The notes: generated by a model not told the origin, from the sequence alone. Shown: positions 50,232 to 61,752, counted from the stretch's first letter. The stretch is 64,000 bases of DNA from Epithemia pelagica (GCA_946965045.2 OX337242.1:1674001-1738000); one strand, 5' to 3'. Translations and numbers: made by a program.

Positions 50232-50559
50232 GGGAATGAGGCAATGTGAGAGATGAACGGATGAGATCACCTTCGAATTGACCTTCTTTCTGCATTAGAG
50301 ACCCCAAGTACATGTTGACTCTTGAATTTGTTTGAATTTAGCTGAGTTTCTTTTTGTAGCTTAGCATTCAACGACATTTTCACTCACAATGCGAAACGAG
50401 TTGTCTCGACAGTTCGGTTGGGCCAATGACTGAGCCTCCCTGAATACCCCTGTTCATGAGACTTACAATAAATCAAATAGAGAATTGTGTGTCTACAAAC
50501 CCGTTTGAAGCCATATCCATAAATTACCTGTCTCGACCGCGTCGTGATAACGGGGTATA
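50232..50559. other. Intergenic region between convergent genes
   Basis: Nothing recognised. It separates the 3' ends of the VWD gene and the SNF2/RING gene and should hold both polyadenylation regions. Confidence 0.5.
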
Positions 50560-53500
50560 TCACTTCATATTCTTATATTCATGGTCCGTAGTCAGTAGCT
50601 GCATGAGTTCTTCTTCCGAGGCAAATCCTCCATCCACTCCACCTGCTCGAATGGTCGGTTTGGTCGACTGGCTGTCTTCCACAATGGTATGGTCTGTCGC
50701 GGCACACGATGTCCGCCAGGCATCAATTTTGACTTCGACAGTGTCTTCAACCACATAGCGATGGACCGTTGTTTGATGAGTTTGTCCAATTCGTGACACG
50801 CGATTAATGGCTTGCAGATCCAATGCGTGATTCAACAATGGTTCCAACAAAAAGACATGACGGGCTTCCAAAATGGTCAAGCCTTCCGCACCATGTTTGA
50901 CGTTGAGCATGAGAACGGTACAGTCGTCATTGGAACGAAACACAGTACAAGCTTCTCCAATTTTGGCCTTGGAGGAGGCTCGTACCAGTGATATCGAGTT
51001 CATGGCAAGGGCTTGCGCAACAATGTCCAACATGTCTTCCCATTGCGAAAACAAAATGGCCTTTTCCCCAACATCCCGTACATCCAACAAATCTGCCACG
51101 ACTCGCGTCACTTTGGTCCCCCAACTTCCCTTGACATCTTGCCGTTGCACACGGCTGCCATCGTTACGGGGTTTGTCCGACGCAATGAGTACTTGGTCCA
51201 CCGACGTTGGAATGCGACACCGGATGGGACACGAAATCATGGAAGTACGAGAATTCAATCGCTCGAGACATGCCGCATGAAAGGAATGACCACACCGCAA
51301 GACGGCTCGGTCGGCCGATCCAAACGAACACAAACACACGGCACACGTGTCGACTGATTCTTCGGATTTCTGGTTGGTTTGTGGGCAAGACTCGTTCTGA
51401 CCTTGTTGTTGTTGTTGTTGTTGTTCTTGCTCTTGTTGTTGATTGCGAAGGTATCGCAGGGTTTCTTTGGACCGTCGTAAATCACCATGAGCCATGGCTT
51501 GCTTGGCGGCATGGTCATGATACTGGGACAGTACATCGCAAGGTAAGACTACCGCATTTTGTTGTTCTCGTGTCAATTGAGTCCAATCTTCGCCCTCCTC
51601 ACACAAACGAATGGATTCCTTGCATTGATTCAATTCATCCAAATCATTCAAGAGATCCAAATGCGTCCGCCATTGTCTCCAACCCAAGACCTTTTCCTTT
51701 TTCTGTGCCTCGAGGACTTCGAAAAAGGCCTTGGCACGATCCAGCCAATTCGGAACCTCACCCGTTTCTTCTCCAACCCGTTTCACAATCGCAGCACCAA
51801 TGGGACCACGCAGCACAGTGTGCAATGTATTCACTAGCAACAAGGTCACACGGTCGGGCTCCAACTCATTGAGTTGATCTCCAATACTACAATGTCGACA
51901 TTTTGGGCCTTGTTGATTCCAGTCGGCTTTGCAGACCCGACAATGACTATTTTCATAGAGTTCTTGGTGACTGGGGGACGAGGACAAGCGTGCAATCTTG
52001 TCCATACATTTGCCATGTCTTCCCGGGGGACAATGGTATCGGTCCTTGCGGATTTGAAACGTCCCGTCCTCCATGGTATTCACCCAGGATGTGGCCTTGC
52101 CAATACCCGAGTTCCGAATCGCTTGAAGTCGCGATTGGAGGGCCATTTGCAAACCGTGAATGTCACGAAAGGTGGGAAATTTGACAATACCACTCTCGGC
52201 ACTGGCTTTGGTGGTTTGAATATGATCCAATTCTTCTTGCACTCGGACACAGACACCATGAACCTGGGACTCCTCCCCATATAAATGACAGGCGACCAGA
52301 AATTCGTCCCACCATCCAGCATCCCAGCAGTCGCTTCGACTCTTGTTTGACAACGAAGGAACGAGCTCATGAATCGATCCTTCGGCCTTTTTCCTTGCAT
52401 CCGAAGCTTGAACAAGACGGTGATTACAGGCTCTATGCAATGACTTTGCTGCCTGCATGTACAGGGATTCAATGTGCTCTGCCCTTGTTTTCATTTCTGT
52501 CATTTTCTTTCTCATGGATGGAATATCAAACAACCCAACTTCGTCCGTCTTCTTCTCTTTGTCGGATTTGACGTCAACTTTCTGGTTCCCTGTTTTCTTG
52601 TCGTCATTGTCTGCAGTTTGACGCGATTGAATCAAAGATGAAAAAGAGATCGAGGCATTGTGAAGGGCATGCAGTGTCTGCAAGGAATCACTCGCAATGT
52701 CTGCTTCTTCCAAAATCAACTCGAGTCCTACATAGTATCCCATGGGAAAAGTTCTTTGTTCCAGTCGTTTGTGGCAACTCTCAATCACAATTCGCCAATT
52801 CTTGGACTTGTGTGTGTGAAACCCCTCCAGGGGCAACACCCAGCCCTCCGTGGCACTCCCGTTTGTGTTGCTGCTCGTAGCGTCGAGAGGGCACTCCAGT
52901 TTGGTCACGGGAACAAATTCGCCACCCAAAGAGGGGCTGGCCACTTCCAAGGCACACAGTTTGGGCATCAAGATGGCCCAGTCAAAATCCTTGGATACTT
53001 CGTTTTGCAGAAAGGAGGGTACCTGTCGTACAGGGCGCAATTTGAAGCGGATGATACGTCGTGCGGGACCCTCAAAATCGACACGCGCCCAAAACGAATG
53101 TTGCTCTGGTCGACGACTGTTGGCGCTCTGTGCCATTTTCCAATCCAGACGAATGACTTTGCTGGAGTGCACTTGACTGTGTGGGGTACGGAATCCCTTG
53201 CTTCCGCTGAGGAAGGAATTGGCCAATACGGGTATTGGTTGTGAATTGGATTCCGCCAAGTCCAAGGATTCCAGGTAGAGTTTACAACTCTTTTCTAACA
53301 ATACATCGTCACTTGTTTTAGGAAACCCTTCTCCTCGTTCTCTCGCTTCAACCTGGAGGCGTGAAAGGGCCGCCATACCATTGGTATGCATGCTAACCAA
53401 TCGCTGCGATTCTTCGCATTTCAATCGAGCGTCGTCAATCAAACGCACCAAGATTTCTTCCATTGTCAAAACATTGGAGACACCGGAATCAGGTGCTGAC

Positions 53501-56500
53501 TCCATTGTCGCGGATGGGGATGCATCTGCACCACTCCCGGCGCCACCGCGTTTTGTCGCCTTGGACCTTCTTTTTTTCTTATTGTGGGAAGGACCGTGGC
53601 TGGTTATGCCACCAGCTCCGACTTGTGGATGGCAGCAGGCAGCGCGAAGTCGATGCAAATGTTCCGCCAGCATGGTCAAGTGTTGTGCCTTGTCTTGTTT
53701 GCCCTTGCGACGACGTTCACAAAAGTCCCCGGCGGTTGCCAGGGTTGCTTCCAATTGGCGTTCATAAAAATGACGTTCAATGGAGGAGAATTTCAGCAAC
53801 TGTTTCACCTCTGTCTGTTCGGGAACACCCATTTGTTCTCGAACCAATGGATGGGCTTTTGTCGATCTCCAGAATATATTGGCCAAGAGTGTTTGGATAC
53901 GATGGCACATGGAAACAGGATGCGATGTTGACTCCAGGGACTTGGCAAAAAATGACTTTTGGGAAAAGGGTGGGACACGTAGAAAAACCAGAAGGCCATA
54001 TAAATCCTGTAACTGTCCTCGCCCAATGGGCGTCCCAGTCACACACCAGCGATGGTGAGCGTGCAATTTCAGAGCCATTCGAGCTGATGTGGCTGTAGGA
54101 CGTTCCACGCGCTGAGCTTCGTCCAAACACACTCGCCAAAAGTCAATTGATGATAGGGGAGATGGGACAACACGGTAACGCTTTCGTTTTCGCAACCACC
54201 CGTTGTTCCCATTTTCATCTTGGGCAACAAACTTGTTTTCATCTGCGGCATGTCCAAAGTCTGACAAGAGTGCATCGAACGTGACCAAGACGACATCATG
54301 ATCGGCCAAGAAGTAGGGGTGGAGCAATTTCATTTCGTTGCGAGTTTCCTTGAAGCCACGTTTGGGTCGTGATTTCGTTATTCTGTCTACTCCATGATAA
54401 ATCGCCACATTCAACGGCCGTTGGGTGCTGGGATGTTGCGTGTGTCGCTCAATTTCTCGTTCCCATTGAGTCAGAATTGCCGGCGGTGTCACGATCAGCG
54501 TCGCTCGACTGGGTATCAGCTGCGTGGTTGTTTCGTTTCCACCTTTTGGTGAGGTTTTGGCCGTGGCTGCTATGGTTGCACAACAACAAGGACAAAATCG
54601 TTCGTGAAGTGGATGTGGTGTTTCATAACAGATCCAAGATTGATCCGAGAACATTTTTCGGTACATAATGGGTGTGGTCTTGGCTTTTAATTCCGACAAG
54701 GTATCAAACCCAGCACAATCCATGTGCAGTGGTTCCTGGCATTGACAACACAGTACAATAGGTCGCTGTTCCGTTGATTCTTGTACATGTATCACTTCAC
54801 CACACAAGCAGGATCCCAGCAGTGTTTCTCCTTCGTCTAACCAACGATGTGGAACGTCTGGGTCAGCCGCACTGTCTTCCTCGTGCGTCATGGACTTGTC
54901 CGGTGTTACTGGAACCGCCGCCACCTTGGAGCGACGACTTGTCAGGGGCAATCGACGACGCGGAGATGTCACAAGGTCCCTGGATGTTGATGATACAGCA
55001 TTATCTTGCTCGTTCTGAACAGTCACGTTTTCATGTGTTTCCTGGACTGTGGACTCTTCATCAGAAGATTTGTCGCCTGTATCCATCTTGTCTTGGCTTT
55101 GTTGAGCTATCGTGGCCAAAGACAACTTGTCATTGGAAGCCGTAACATCCACCACGTCTCCGACTGGTAATGGTCTCGAATGTGCCAAGATACAAGCCAG
55201 CACTTCGACAGTTTTCCCCAAACCCATGCTTTCCGCCAAAATACCACCTTTTATGACCACCTCGCTATGACTATGACCGGTTCCATCGGCGTACTCTTTT
55301 TCGTTCTCCACCTCAAGACCCAAGCTCATGCTTCGAGCATCTCTGATTGAGCTGGCCAACCAGCCAATCACAGGACAATAAAGTAACAAGGACGCCCCAT
55401 CCGTGTCTTTTTGGTTGTCCCGATGTTGTTCTTCCCACGTGGTTAATGGAATTCCTCCTCTCGGAAAAGAAGGAGGACTGCATGTCGTCGTCGTCGTCGC
55501 CTCGGCAGGATTCCATGACGGTCCTCCACCGCCCTGTGCGAGGACAACCCAAGCCAATTTCCACTCTTCACAAGGCACGGGATGTTGCTCGCGTTGCAAC
55601 ATCCATTGTACCGCCATGGCTTGATAGGGTCGTAAGGTCGGAAGGAGACCTGGAATTCTGTTTGGTGGAACCGAGGCATCGGGTCGTTGCTGTTCTTCTG
55701 GATTCTGCTGCTCCAAGACTCGTTTCAACTGAACATTGTCGGTCCATTTATAAATGGTATGCGCCGTCACTGTCGTACTGCCATGGGGGATGGACGACGC
55801 CATGTCAAGTGTCCGTGTGGTGTTGGTCATGGTCATGATATGGTCCAAGGCTTGATGAATCCATCGGGCATGTTGGTATTTGCGTGCCACAAAGGTTCGT
55901 GTGACTCGATTCACTGGCAAGGTTTGGGGTTGACAGGGGTCCAATGCCTGGGGTAGCAAATAAACGTGCATGTTCCAGAGTCTCCTGGATTGGATGTTGG
56001 TGGGTGGTGATGACGGAGGAGCAGCAGTAGTGGTTGTGGACTTGTGTTGTTGTTGTTGTTGGTCGTCCAGTGGGTGGTTGCTCGTCTGCAGTCGCACGGC
56101 CATGTATCCTAGTTCGACACAGGCGGCCAATGGTCGCCACCGTGTTGTCGATTCCACTTTTGTCGTCGTCTTCGAAGCGTCACCTGTATCCAAGCAGTTT
56201 CCCAAACAGACCAGGCTTTTTCCTGCCACCAAGACAAGATCCGTGTCGTCCTCGGCGTTGTGGTGGTGTCGGTCCTTGGACTCGGGTATCACAATTTGAA
56301 TCCAAGAGCTTGGTTGTGTATCCTGTTCCCGTTGCTGATCGTGCAGGAGGGGAATACATCCGAGATAAAAGGAGGACGGACCATTGAGTTGAGATTGCAC
56401 GTGGTGTCGCTGGTCGTGTTGCTTCCAATTGTGTCGTCCCACAAAGGTCAAGACGGGATCCTGGGAACCACCAGCAGGGTTTGCCTCCGGGTGTGTGCAA

Positions 56501-57672
56501 GTGGTGCGTTGGCTTGGCTGCGTTTTTCCTTGGGGGACCGGCCTTGACGGGGGACTGGACGAGGATGCCCGAACCAATTCCACGGGTTGTTGACACTGCT
56601 CGTGAAACATGGCTTGGACCGTTTGGAACGAGGGGTTTGATGAACGTGGTCGCTTGGTACCAAGAAGGAGGCGTCCCGACGTGTCGGGGAATGGCGTCTT
56701 TATGTGGGACTGTTTGGATTTCTTTGGTTTGCATTTGGTTGTGGCCTGTTTTGGTGTTGCCGAGTCGGTTTCGTCGTCGTTGTCGTCACTGTCGTTCCAG
56801 ACTTCCTCGTTGTCGTCGCCATGGTTATTCTTGGTGCGGCGACGCTTGGCTCGTGGTTTGGATGCCCTACTCCGTGCTTCAATCCTTGCGCTTGTGTGCG
56901 GCTTGTCCTTGTCGTCGTCCTTGTCGTCATCATCACTATCCTGTAAAATGTACCGTCCCGCCAATCGTCGACTCCGTCGTGGTCGAGTGCCGGGTCGACT
57001 CCTTGGACGGGGTTGGTGGGTCTTGGATTCCTTCTCCTCCTTAAGCGAATGGTCGTTATCGTCGTCGTCGTTGTTCGTCTCCTGTGGTTCCACGGCAAAT
57101 CGAATCCTACGACGTGTGGGTGGTGGTTGTCGTTCTTGTTTCAACAAAGATGAGGTCTTTGGTACCTCCTTGGTGGCGTCATCGTCGTCGTCCTCCAAAA
57201 TGGCTCGGATTCCTCGACATTGACGTTTGCCAGCTGGTGATTGTGTGGTCTGTTTCGCCTCCTTTTCCTTCGGGTCGCTGTGGTGGTCGGCAGCAGCAGT
57301 CTGTGGGAGTTGGGCAAATTGCGATACCAGCACTGGTTGCTGGTCGTTGTTGTTGTTGTTGTTGTTTCGTTGTTGGTGGTGCTGTACTTGTTCCAAGAGC
57401 CATCCCAGTCGACCCAAGACATGGGGTGTTGCCGTAGCATTCGAATGGCCGGTGGCATCCTGGTCCCATGCTTGTCGTCGTTGGCGACGTCGTGCCAAGA
57501 ATCGACCTTGTCGTTGGATCCGACGTTCTTGTCGGTCATCCAATAAGTCTTGAGGATGTTGTTGTTGTGGTGGTGGTGGTGGTTCTCCATGGTCCACCCC
57601 ATGGTCGTTGGAGGAACCACTCCCCGTTCCACCCACGATACGAATCGGATGACGTTGTTTCGATCGACCCAT
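50560..57672 (-). CDS. SHPRH-like SNF2 helicase / PHD / RING E3 ubiquitin ligase
   Basis: A 2370-aa ORF from ATG at 57672; the open frame runs 51 codons further with no ATG. SHPRH and yeast Rad5 ubiquitinate PCNA in DNA damage tolerance. The N-terminal 450 residues are basic and disordered. Then a SNF2 N domain: GGILAESMGLGKTVEVLA (Walker A near 814), an inserted PHD-type finger (CLCGEV to CAGF, about 952-985), TLIVTPPAILTQWEREI and the DEAQ box (LDEAQRVE, near 1185). A long helical insert of 800 residues follows. Near 2107-2147 a RING finger (CAVCLCSFG, CGHSFHAACL, CPIRC) precedes the helicase C domain (ILFSQWEDMLDIV, GLTILEARHVFLLEP, INRVSRIGQTH). The RING between the helicase lobes is diagnostic. 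Full length and uninterrupted. Confidence 0.92.
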   Translation of the reverse strand: MGRSKQRHPIRIVGGTGSGSSNDHGVDHGEPPPPPQQQHPQDLLDDRQERRIQRQGRFLARRRQRRQAWDQDATGHSNATATPHVLGRLGWLLEQVQHHQQRNNNNNNNDQQPVLVSQFAQLPQTAAADHHSDPKEKEAKQTTQSPAGKRQCRGIRAILEDDDDDATKEVPKTSSLLKQERQPPPTRRRIRFAVEPQETNNDDDDNDHSLKEEKESKTHQPRPRSRPGTRPRRSRRLAGRYILQDSDDDDKDDDKDKPHTSARIEARSRASKPRAKRRRTKNNHGDDNEEVWNDSDDNDDETDSATPKQATTKCKPKKSKQSHIKTPFPDTSGRLLLGTKRPRSSNPSFQTVQAMFHEQCQQPVELVRASSSSPPSRPVPQGKTQPSQRTTCTHPEANPAGGSQDPVLTFVGRHNWKQHDQRHHVQSQLNGPSSFYLGCIPLLHDQQREQDTQPSSWIQIVIPESKDRHHHNAEDDTDLVLVAGKSLVCLGNCLDTGDASKTTTKVESTTRWRPLAACVELGYMAVRLQTSNHPLDDQQQQQHKSTTTTAAPPSSPPTNIQSRRLWNMHVYLLPQALDPCQPQTLPVNRVTRTFVARKYQHARWIHQALDHIMTMTNTTRTLDMASSIPHGSTTVTAHTIYKWTDNVQLKRVLEQQNPEEQQRPDASVPPNRIPGLLPTLRPYQAMAVQWMLQREQHPVPCEEWKLAWVVLAQGGGGPSWNPAEATTTTTCSPPSFPRGGIPLTTWEEQHRDNQKDTDGASLLLYCPVIGWLASSIRDARSMSLGLEVENEKEYADGTGHSHSEVVIKGGILAESMGLGKTVEVLACILAHSRPLPVGDVVDVTASNDKLSLATIAQQSQDKMDTGDKSSDEESTVQETHENVTVQNEQDNAVSSTSRDLVTSPRRRLPLTSRRSKVAAVPVTPDKSMTHEEDSAADPDVPHRWLDEGETLLGSCLCGEVIHVQESTEQRPIVLCCQCQEPLHMDCAGFDTLSELKAKTTPIMYRKMFSDQSWICYETPHPLHERFCPCCCATIAATAKTSPKGGNETTTQLIPSRATLIVTPPAILTQWEREIERHTQHPSTQRPLNVAIYHGVDRITKSRPKRGFKETRNEMKLLHPYFLADHDVVLVTFDALLSDFGHAADENKFVAQDENGNNGWLRKRKRYRVVPSPLSSIDFWRVCLDEAQRVERPTATSARMALKLHAHHRWCVTGTPIGRGQLQDLYGLLVFLRVPPFSQKSFFAKSLESTSHPVSMCHRIQTLLANIFWRSTKAHPLVREQMGVPEQTEVKQLLKFSSIERHFYERQLEATLATAGDFCERRRKGKQDKAQHLTMLAEHLHRLRAACCHPQVGAGGITSHGPSHNKKKRRSKATKRGGAGSGADASPSATMESAPDSGVSNVLTMEEILVRLIDDARLKCEESQRLVSMHTNGMAALSRLQVEARERGEGFPKTSDDVLLEKSCKLYLESLDLAESNSQPIPVLANSFLSGSKGFRTPHSQVHSSKVIRLDWKMAQSANSRRPEQHSFWARVDFEGPARRIIRFKLRPVRQVPSFLQNEVSKDFDWAILMPKLCALEVASPSLGGEFVPVTKLECPLDATSSNTNGSATEGWVLPLEGFHTHKSKNWRIVIESCHKRLEQRTFPMGYYVGLELILEEADIASDSLQTLHALHNASISFSSLIQSRQTADNDDKKTGNQKVDVKSDKEKKTDEVGLFDIPSMRKKMTEMKTRAEHIESLYMQAAKSLHRACNHRLVQASDARKKAEGSIHELVPSLSNKSRSDCWDAGWWDEFLVACHLYGEESQVHGVCVRVQEELDHIQTTKASAESGIVKFPTFRDIHGLQMALQSRLQAIRNSGIGKATSWVNTMEDGTFQIRKDRYHCPPGRHGKCMDKIARLSSSPSHQELYENSHCRVCKADWNQQGPKCRHCSIGDQLNELEPDRVTLLLVNTLHTVLRGPIGAAIVKRVGEETGEVPNWLDRAKAFFEVLEAQKKEKVLGWRQWRTHLDLLNDLDELNQCKESIRLCEEGEDWTQLTREQQNAVVLPCDVLSQYHDHAAKQAMAHGDLRRSKETLRYLRNQQQEQEQQQQQQQGQNESCPQTNQKSEESVDTCAVCLCSFGSADRAVLRCGHSFHAACLERLNSRTSMISCPIRCRIPTSVDQVLIASDKPRNDGSRVQRQDVKGSWGTKVTRVVADLLDVRDVGEKAILFSQWEDMLDIVAQALAMNSISLVRASSKAKIGEACTVFRSNDDCTVLMLNVKHGAEGLTILEARHVFLLEPLLNHALDLQAINRVSRIGQTHQTTVHRYVVEDTVEVKIDAWRTSCAATDHTIVEDSQSTKPTIRAGGVDGGFASEEELMQLLTTDHEYKNMK

Positions 57673-58357
57673 GGCAGTATGACACACGTTTGGCGCCAAG
57701 AAAACGTTCGTGTTGCCCCTTGGTGGTGAGCCTCGTCTACTGCTGCTACTGGAGCGTCTTCTGGCGTGAGACCAACCACACACGGACACAGAGATAGAGA
57801 GATAGAGAGAGATGCAACACCACAAATAGTGGGTTGTTGCCTTTCTCCAGAACGAAAAAGTGTTTGGACGAAGTGTGTGTTGGCGAAGTTTTGTTCGCTT
57901 CTTTCAGAGCGACCTTTATGCGATCTTATGCAGTCACCTTACAGTCGCTGAAAATGAATGGTACTAGTAGAGAGACGGTCAATAGGTAGCGTCTCGATAT
58001 ATATATAGTTGGAGGAAAAGCCGGAGTTTGGAATGGACGGGTGAGGAAACACACAAAACAGTTCTACAATACACCACAAGTATTATTAGAATAGAAAAGG
58101 ATAATAGAATACGGAGGACACTAACACCGACACGGAGAGATTTGTCTTCTTCTCTCGCTTTGCCGGCAAGGAACAAAAAGGGAGAGAGAAAGTAATAGGA
58201 ATGATTCCATCCAGAAGGATACGACCGTGTCTCCGTCCAATGACAATTAAGTTGAGGGGGGAATATATGATTGATTCGCTTGGGACTCGGCAATTCCATT
58301 CACTGGAACCACCAAGAGAGAAGGAACCGACGCATATGGTTGTCCTGGTTTTTGTGT
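57673..58357. other. Upstream region of the SHPRH-like gene
   Basis: No gene. A TATATATATA stretch lies at about 58000-58010. It also contains the 3' region of the DnaJ gene on the same strand. Confidence 0.45.
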
Positions 58358-59584
58358 TTACCAAAAGGTTAATAGATTTTTGCGTTGGGGTTTTTCCACT
58401 GGTACCAGTTGCTGATTGCTTTCATTGGAATGACGACCACCCCCCTTGGAGGAGGATCCATTGGTCAAGGCCAAGGTGGTCTGGTTGGATTTTTTGGACT
58501 TGTGGTGGCTCGCCGGACTAGTGGTGAGTTGCAATCGTTGGGCTTCGGATTGTTGTGTACCATTGGTCAATCGTTTCGTTTTCGAATTGCCATTTTGTTT
58601 TTGGGCCCAATTCGGACGCTTGTCGGCACGATCCGAAACGCAGACAGTTTCCATGGATCCATCGGGTCGTTCCATTCTGGTTTCGGTAATGGTTTCCACG
58701 GTCCCATCGGCATGGCGAATCTGACGTTCCGTCGTGGACATGGTCAGGGGACGATTGTCTCCCTCCCGACCCCGACTCGGAACCAAGGCCTTGCTGGAAG
58801 AAGCAGAGGAATGTTGTGGTTTGGACGAGGACTTGTTGTTGCTGTGGCGTTTGGTCAGGGCGTGACTGGAACTCTTGCTGTGGTTCTTGTGGTGATCACG
58901 CTGGACGACCAGGTCCGTACTGGGACGCACCGATTCGCGAGAGGACGGGGACGAAGAGGAATAGGGTTGACTGGATCGTTGCGTCGGTGACGAAGGCGAG
59001 GACGACGAGGATGAGGAGTAGGGTGTGGATCGCGAGTGATTGTGGTTGTTGCTGTGGTTATTGCTGCTGCTTTTGATATTGTGATTGCTGCTGCTTTTGT
59101 GATTGCTACTGGAACCAGTGTGGCGACGATCACCCGATTCCAATCGTTTTTGTTTGGATTTGGAAGAAGACGACGACGACGATTGAGGATGGTTCGTGTT
59201 GCCGGCAGTAGCACCGGTAAAGTCATAGTGCGATCCGGGGTAGGGAAATCCCATGCGTTCTTCAAAGTCTCGTTTAAAGACTTCATAGGGGGAATGAAAA
59301 CACACATGGACGTTGCGACGATCATACCCCTGTGCCGTCCCCGTTCGTTGGTGTTGCAATCGTTGCAAGGAATTGTATTCGCGACGTTGCTCGGGATCCC
59401 TCAAGAGTTCGTAGGCATTGGAAAGTTTGGCAAACGTGGACACGGCCGCTTCTCGTTCGGCCGGTGTGGTTTTGCGATCCGGATGTTCCTTTAGGGCCAA
59501 TTTGCGATAGGTCGTCTTAATGTCCGCTTCCGAGGCCGAAGTTGACACGCCCAAGATGCGGTACGGATCGTCTCCCTGTTCCAT
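58358..59584 (-). CDS. DnaJ (Hsp40) domain protein with Ser/Asn/His-rich tail
   Basis: A 408-aa ORF from ATG at 59584. Residues 1-75 are a J domain (DPYRILGVSTSASEADIKTTYRKLAL with His34-Pro35-Asp36) that stimulates Hsp70 ATPase. An HVCFHSPYEVFKRDFEERMGF segment follows. The remaining 250 residues are low-complexity Ser, Asn, His and Lys, with one ordered stretch (RQIRHADGTVETITETRMERP) similar to the MRJ/DNAJB6-type strand pairs. There is no Gly/Phe or zinc-finger domain, so it is a class B or C J-protein. The client is unknown. It is divergent from the APH-like gene at 60061. Confidence 0.87.
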   Translation of the reverse strand: MEQGDDPYRILGVSTSASEADIKTTYRKLALKEHPDRKTTPAEREAAVSTFAKLSNAYELLRDPEQRREYNSLQRLQHQRTGTAQGYDRRNVHVCFHSPYEVFKRDFEERMGFPYPGSHYDFTGATAGNTNHPQSSSSSSSKSKQKRLESGDRRHTGSSSNHKSSSNHNIKSSSNNHSNNHNHSRSTPYSSSSSSSPSSPTQRSSQPYSSSSPSSRESVRPSTDLVVQRDHHKNHSKSSSHALTKRHSNNKSSSKPQHSSASSSKALVPSRGREGDNRPLTMSTTERQIRHADGTVETITETRMERPDGSMETVCVSDRADKRPNWAQKQNGNSKTKRLTNGTQQSEAQRLQLTTSPASHHKSKKSNQTTLALTNGSSSKGGGRHSNESNQQLVPVEKPQRKNLLTFW

Positions 59585-60060
59585 TCTTTCAAGTCTGCGC
59601 TGTTAGAGTGAAGAGGATGGTGGTTAGGGGAACAGTGTCGTTGTGGAACCAAACGAGTGCTGCAACAAAAGGCTTTTCCTTGACGACGACGACAACAACA
59701 ACAAGAAGAACAACAACAGACCAAAAACTGGTTGGCTCTTGTGTTGGGGCTGCCTGTGTTGATCGTAGTCTCGTTGATTTGTGACAATGGTACGAAGCCA
59801 ACACATCATACAAAGTATCACATTCCTCGCGCCGGCATGTGGTTGGGGGGACTCATTTAAGTTTGGTTGGGCCTAAATCGTGTTTTCCCAACCCGTTCTT
59901 ATGGACTGCTCTCTTTTAGTCGCGTATTTAGTTCGTGACTTTCCCATGTAACATATGAGTGACGATCCATCCGAGATTGAAGTCTCATCAAAGGCATCTC
60001 ATATCTCATCGTTGGGTGCAGTTCAGGACAACAGATAAAACTCCATCACACTCGACCATC
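59585..60060. promoter_or_regulatory. Divergent intergenic region between DnaJ and APH-like genes
   Basis: About 480 bases separate two divergent start codons, so it must contain both promoters. ORFs here on the minus strand have no recognisable content. No specific motif assigned. Confidence 0.4.
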
Positions 60061-61752
60061 ATGGCAGCACGATCGGGCACGAGTCCAAATGGCAGCTCCC
60101 AACCGGAGAAACCGTCGGCGGCGGCGGCAAAGAGTTCTCGTCACTCGGTACGAGAACCATTGAATGTGGACCAGTTGGCGCTCTGGTTGATGGAGGTGCA
60201 AGAGGCATGGGCCCCCTTCTTTTTTGCACACCGTACTCCGTTCCTGGATTCCCTCCTGCTATGGAACAATCACCAAGTCTTGTCCTCCCATTTGGTGTTG
60301 CATCAGTTTGGATATGGACAATCCAATCCAACCTATTTGGTCAAACTCATGAGGCATGAGAGGATACCACCACCGCACACTACCACCACCAACAACAACA
60401 ACAACCAAGAGGCCGATCATGACGATGATGATATCGTGTGTCAATTTGTCTTGCGCAAAAAGCCTGCCAAGGTGGCCCATGTCACGGCGCATGCCTTGCA
60501 TCGTGAATTTCGTGTCTTGCAAGCCTTGCAACGATACAATCAATCGCTTCCTGCAGTAAACAAACACGACGAGGAAATTCCCATTCCCACCGTCTTGGCC
60601 TATTGTTCCAACACGACGGTCGTGGGAGCCGAATTTTATATCATGGAATATGTCACGGGACGCATTTTCCACAATCCCTCTTTGCCCTTGGTGTTGTCGC
60701 CCGCCGATCGACACGCCGCCTATCGAGACATGGTCCGGGTCTTGGTGGCCCTTCACAAGGTACCCTATGCCCACATTGGATTGCACGATTTTGGAGGACG
60801 ACCCTCCCACCACCACAACGACAAACACAACCACAACCACCACACGCTGCCACGACAAGCAGGACCACCACCCATGAAAACAAGACCCGCACCACCACCC
60901 ATGAAAACAACACACAAGAGTTTTGTGGAACGACAATTGGAACGCTTGACGGCCGTGAGTGAACAACAGGGCACGGTGGCACCCTGTCCGGAAATTCAAG
61001 TCTTGGCCCGTCAATTGCGTCATTACACACACTATTGTCCCTTTGAATCCACAGTCCACAACGACAACAACGACAAGAACAAGAACAACGAGACGAGTGC
61101 GGCCACGACAATGGCCTTGATTCATGGCGATTTCAAGGTGGACAATCTCATGTTTCATCCGACGGAACCGCGGGTGGTGGCCATTTTGGATTGGGAATTG
61201 TCTACTATTGGCAATGCCTTGTGTGATGTGGCCAATTTGTCCATGATGTACTTTATTCCATCGTCCAACAACAAAGCCACGGGATTGCAAGGCATGGCGG
61301 GGTGGACGGATGCCGAGTATCGCTCGGCCGGCCTTTGGACGCGCTACGAATTGGTCGCCTTGTATACGTGGTTGTGGAATGCCGCATCGTCTCCCACCAC
61401 CAACAACGACGACGGCATGTCCTTGTCAGTCCCATGGAGTTGCACAAGCTCGGCCACGCACGGCGTATCCGGACCATTGTCGTCGTCCGCATCCGCATCC
61501 GTGTGGTTGGACTTTGGCCTGGTATGGGATTGGAGTGGCTATTATTTGGCCTTTTTGTTTTTCAAAAATTGCGTCATTGTGCAAGGCGTGGCACAACGAC
61601 ACAAGGCCGGTGTGGCGAGTAGTCCCTTTGCCCAACAAGTTGCCGGCTTGTTGCAAACCATTGTGACCTTGACGGAAACCATTTTACACGAGTATCCACC
61701 ACCACCGCCACCACCGACAAGCACAAGACAAGAGCCTCACAGTCGATTGTGA
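60061..61752 (+). CDS. APH/choline-kinase-like phosphotransferase, ACAD10/11 N-terminal type
   Basis: About 563 aa from ATG at 60061, which lies in a good start context; the frame is open upstream without an ATG. It has the bilobal phosphotransferase pattern: a Gly-rich-loop-like [25 protein letters not shown] with the candidate ATP-binding Lys, [10 protein letters not shown], a hinge [11 protein letters not shown], the catalytic [13 protein letters not shown] (Asp near 356) and the metal-binding LDWELSTIG (Asp near 377). These match the kinase-like domain fused to acyl-CoA dehydrogenase in ACAD10/ACAD11, which phosphorylates 4-hydroxyacyl-CoA; here it stands alone. A His/Asn/Pro-rich insert ([12 protein letters not shown]) interrupts the C lobe. 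The substrate is inferred, not shown. Confidence 0.85.
   Translation: MAARSGTSPNGSSQPEKPSAAAAKSSRHSVREPLNVDQLALWLMEVQEAWAPFFFAHRTPFLDSLLLWNNHQVLSSHLVLHQFGYGQSNPTYLVKLMRHERIPPPHTTTTNNNNNQEADHDDDDIVCQFVLRKKPAKVAHVTAHALHREFRVLQALQRYNQSLPAVNKHDEEIPIPTVLAYCSNTTVVGAEFYIMEYVTGRIFHNPSLPLVLSPADRHAAYRDMVRVLVALHKVPYAHIGLHDFGGRPSHHHNDKHNHNHHTLPRQAGPPPMKTRPAPPPMKTTHKSFVERQLERLTAVSEQQGTVAPCPEIQVLARQLRHYTHYCPFESTVHNDNNDKNKNNETSAATTMALIHGDFKVDNLMFHPTEPRVVAILDWELSTIGNALCDVANLSMMYFIPSSNNKATGLQGMAGWTDAEYRSAGLWTRYELVALYTWLWNAASSPTTNNDDGMSLSVPWSCTSSATHGVSGPLSSSASASVWLDFGLVWDWSGYYLAFLFFKNCVIVQGVAQRHKAGVASSPFAQQVAGLLQTIVTLTETILHEYPPPPPPPTSTRQEPHSRL

Noticed and set aside
50474-50495. Partial match to the 68-bp repeat (TTGTGTGTCTAC)
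   Set aside because: Only about 14 bases shared; compatible with chance.
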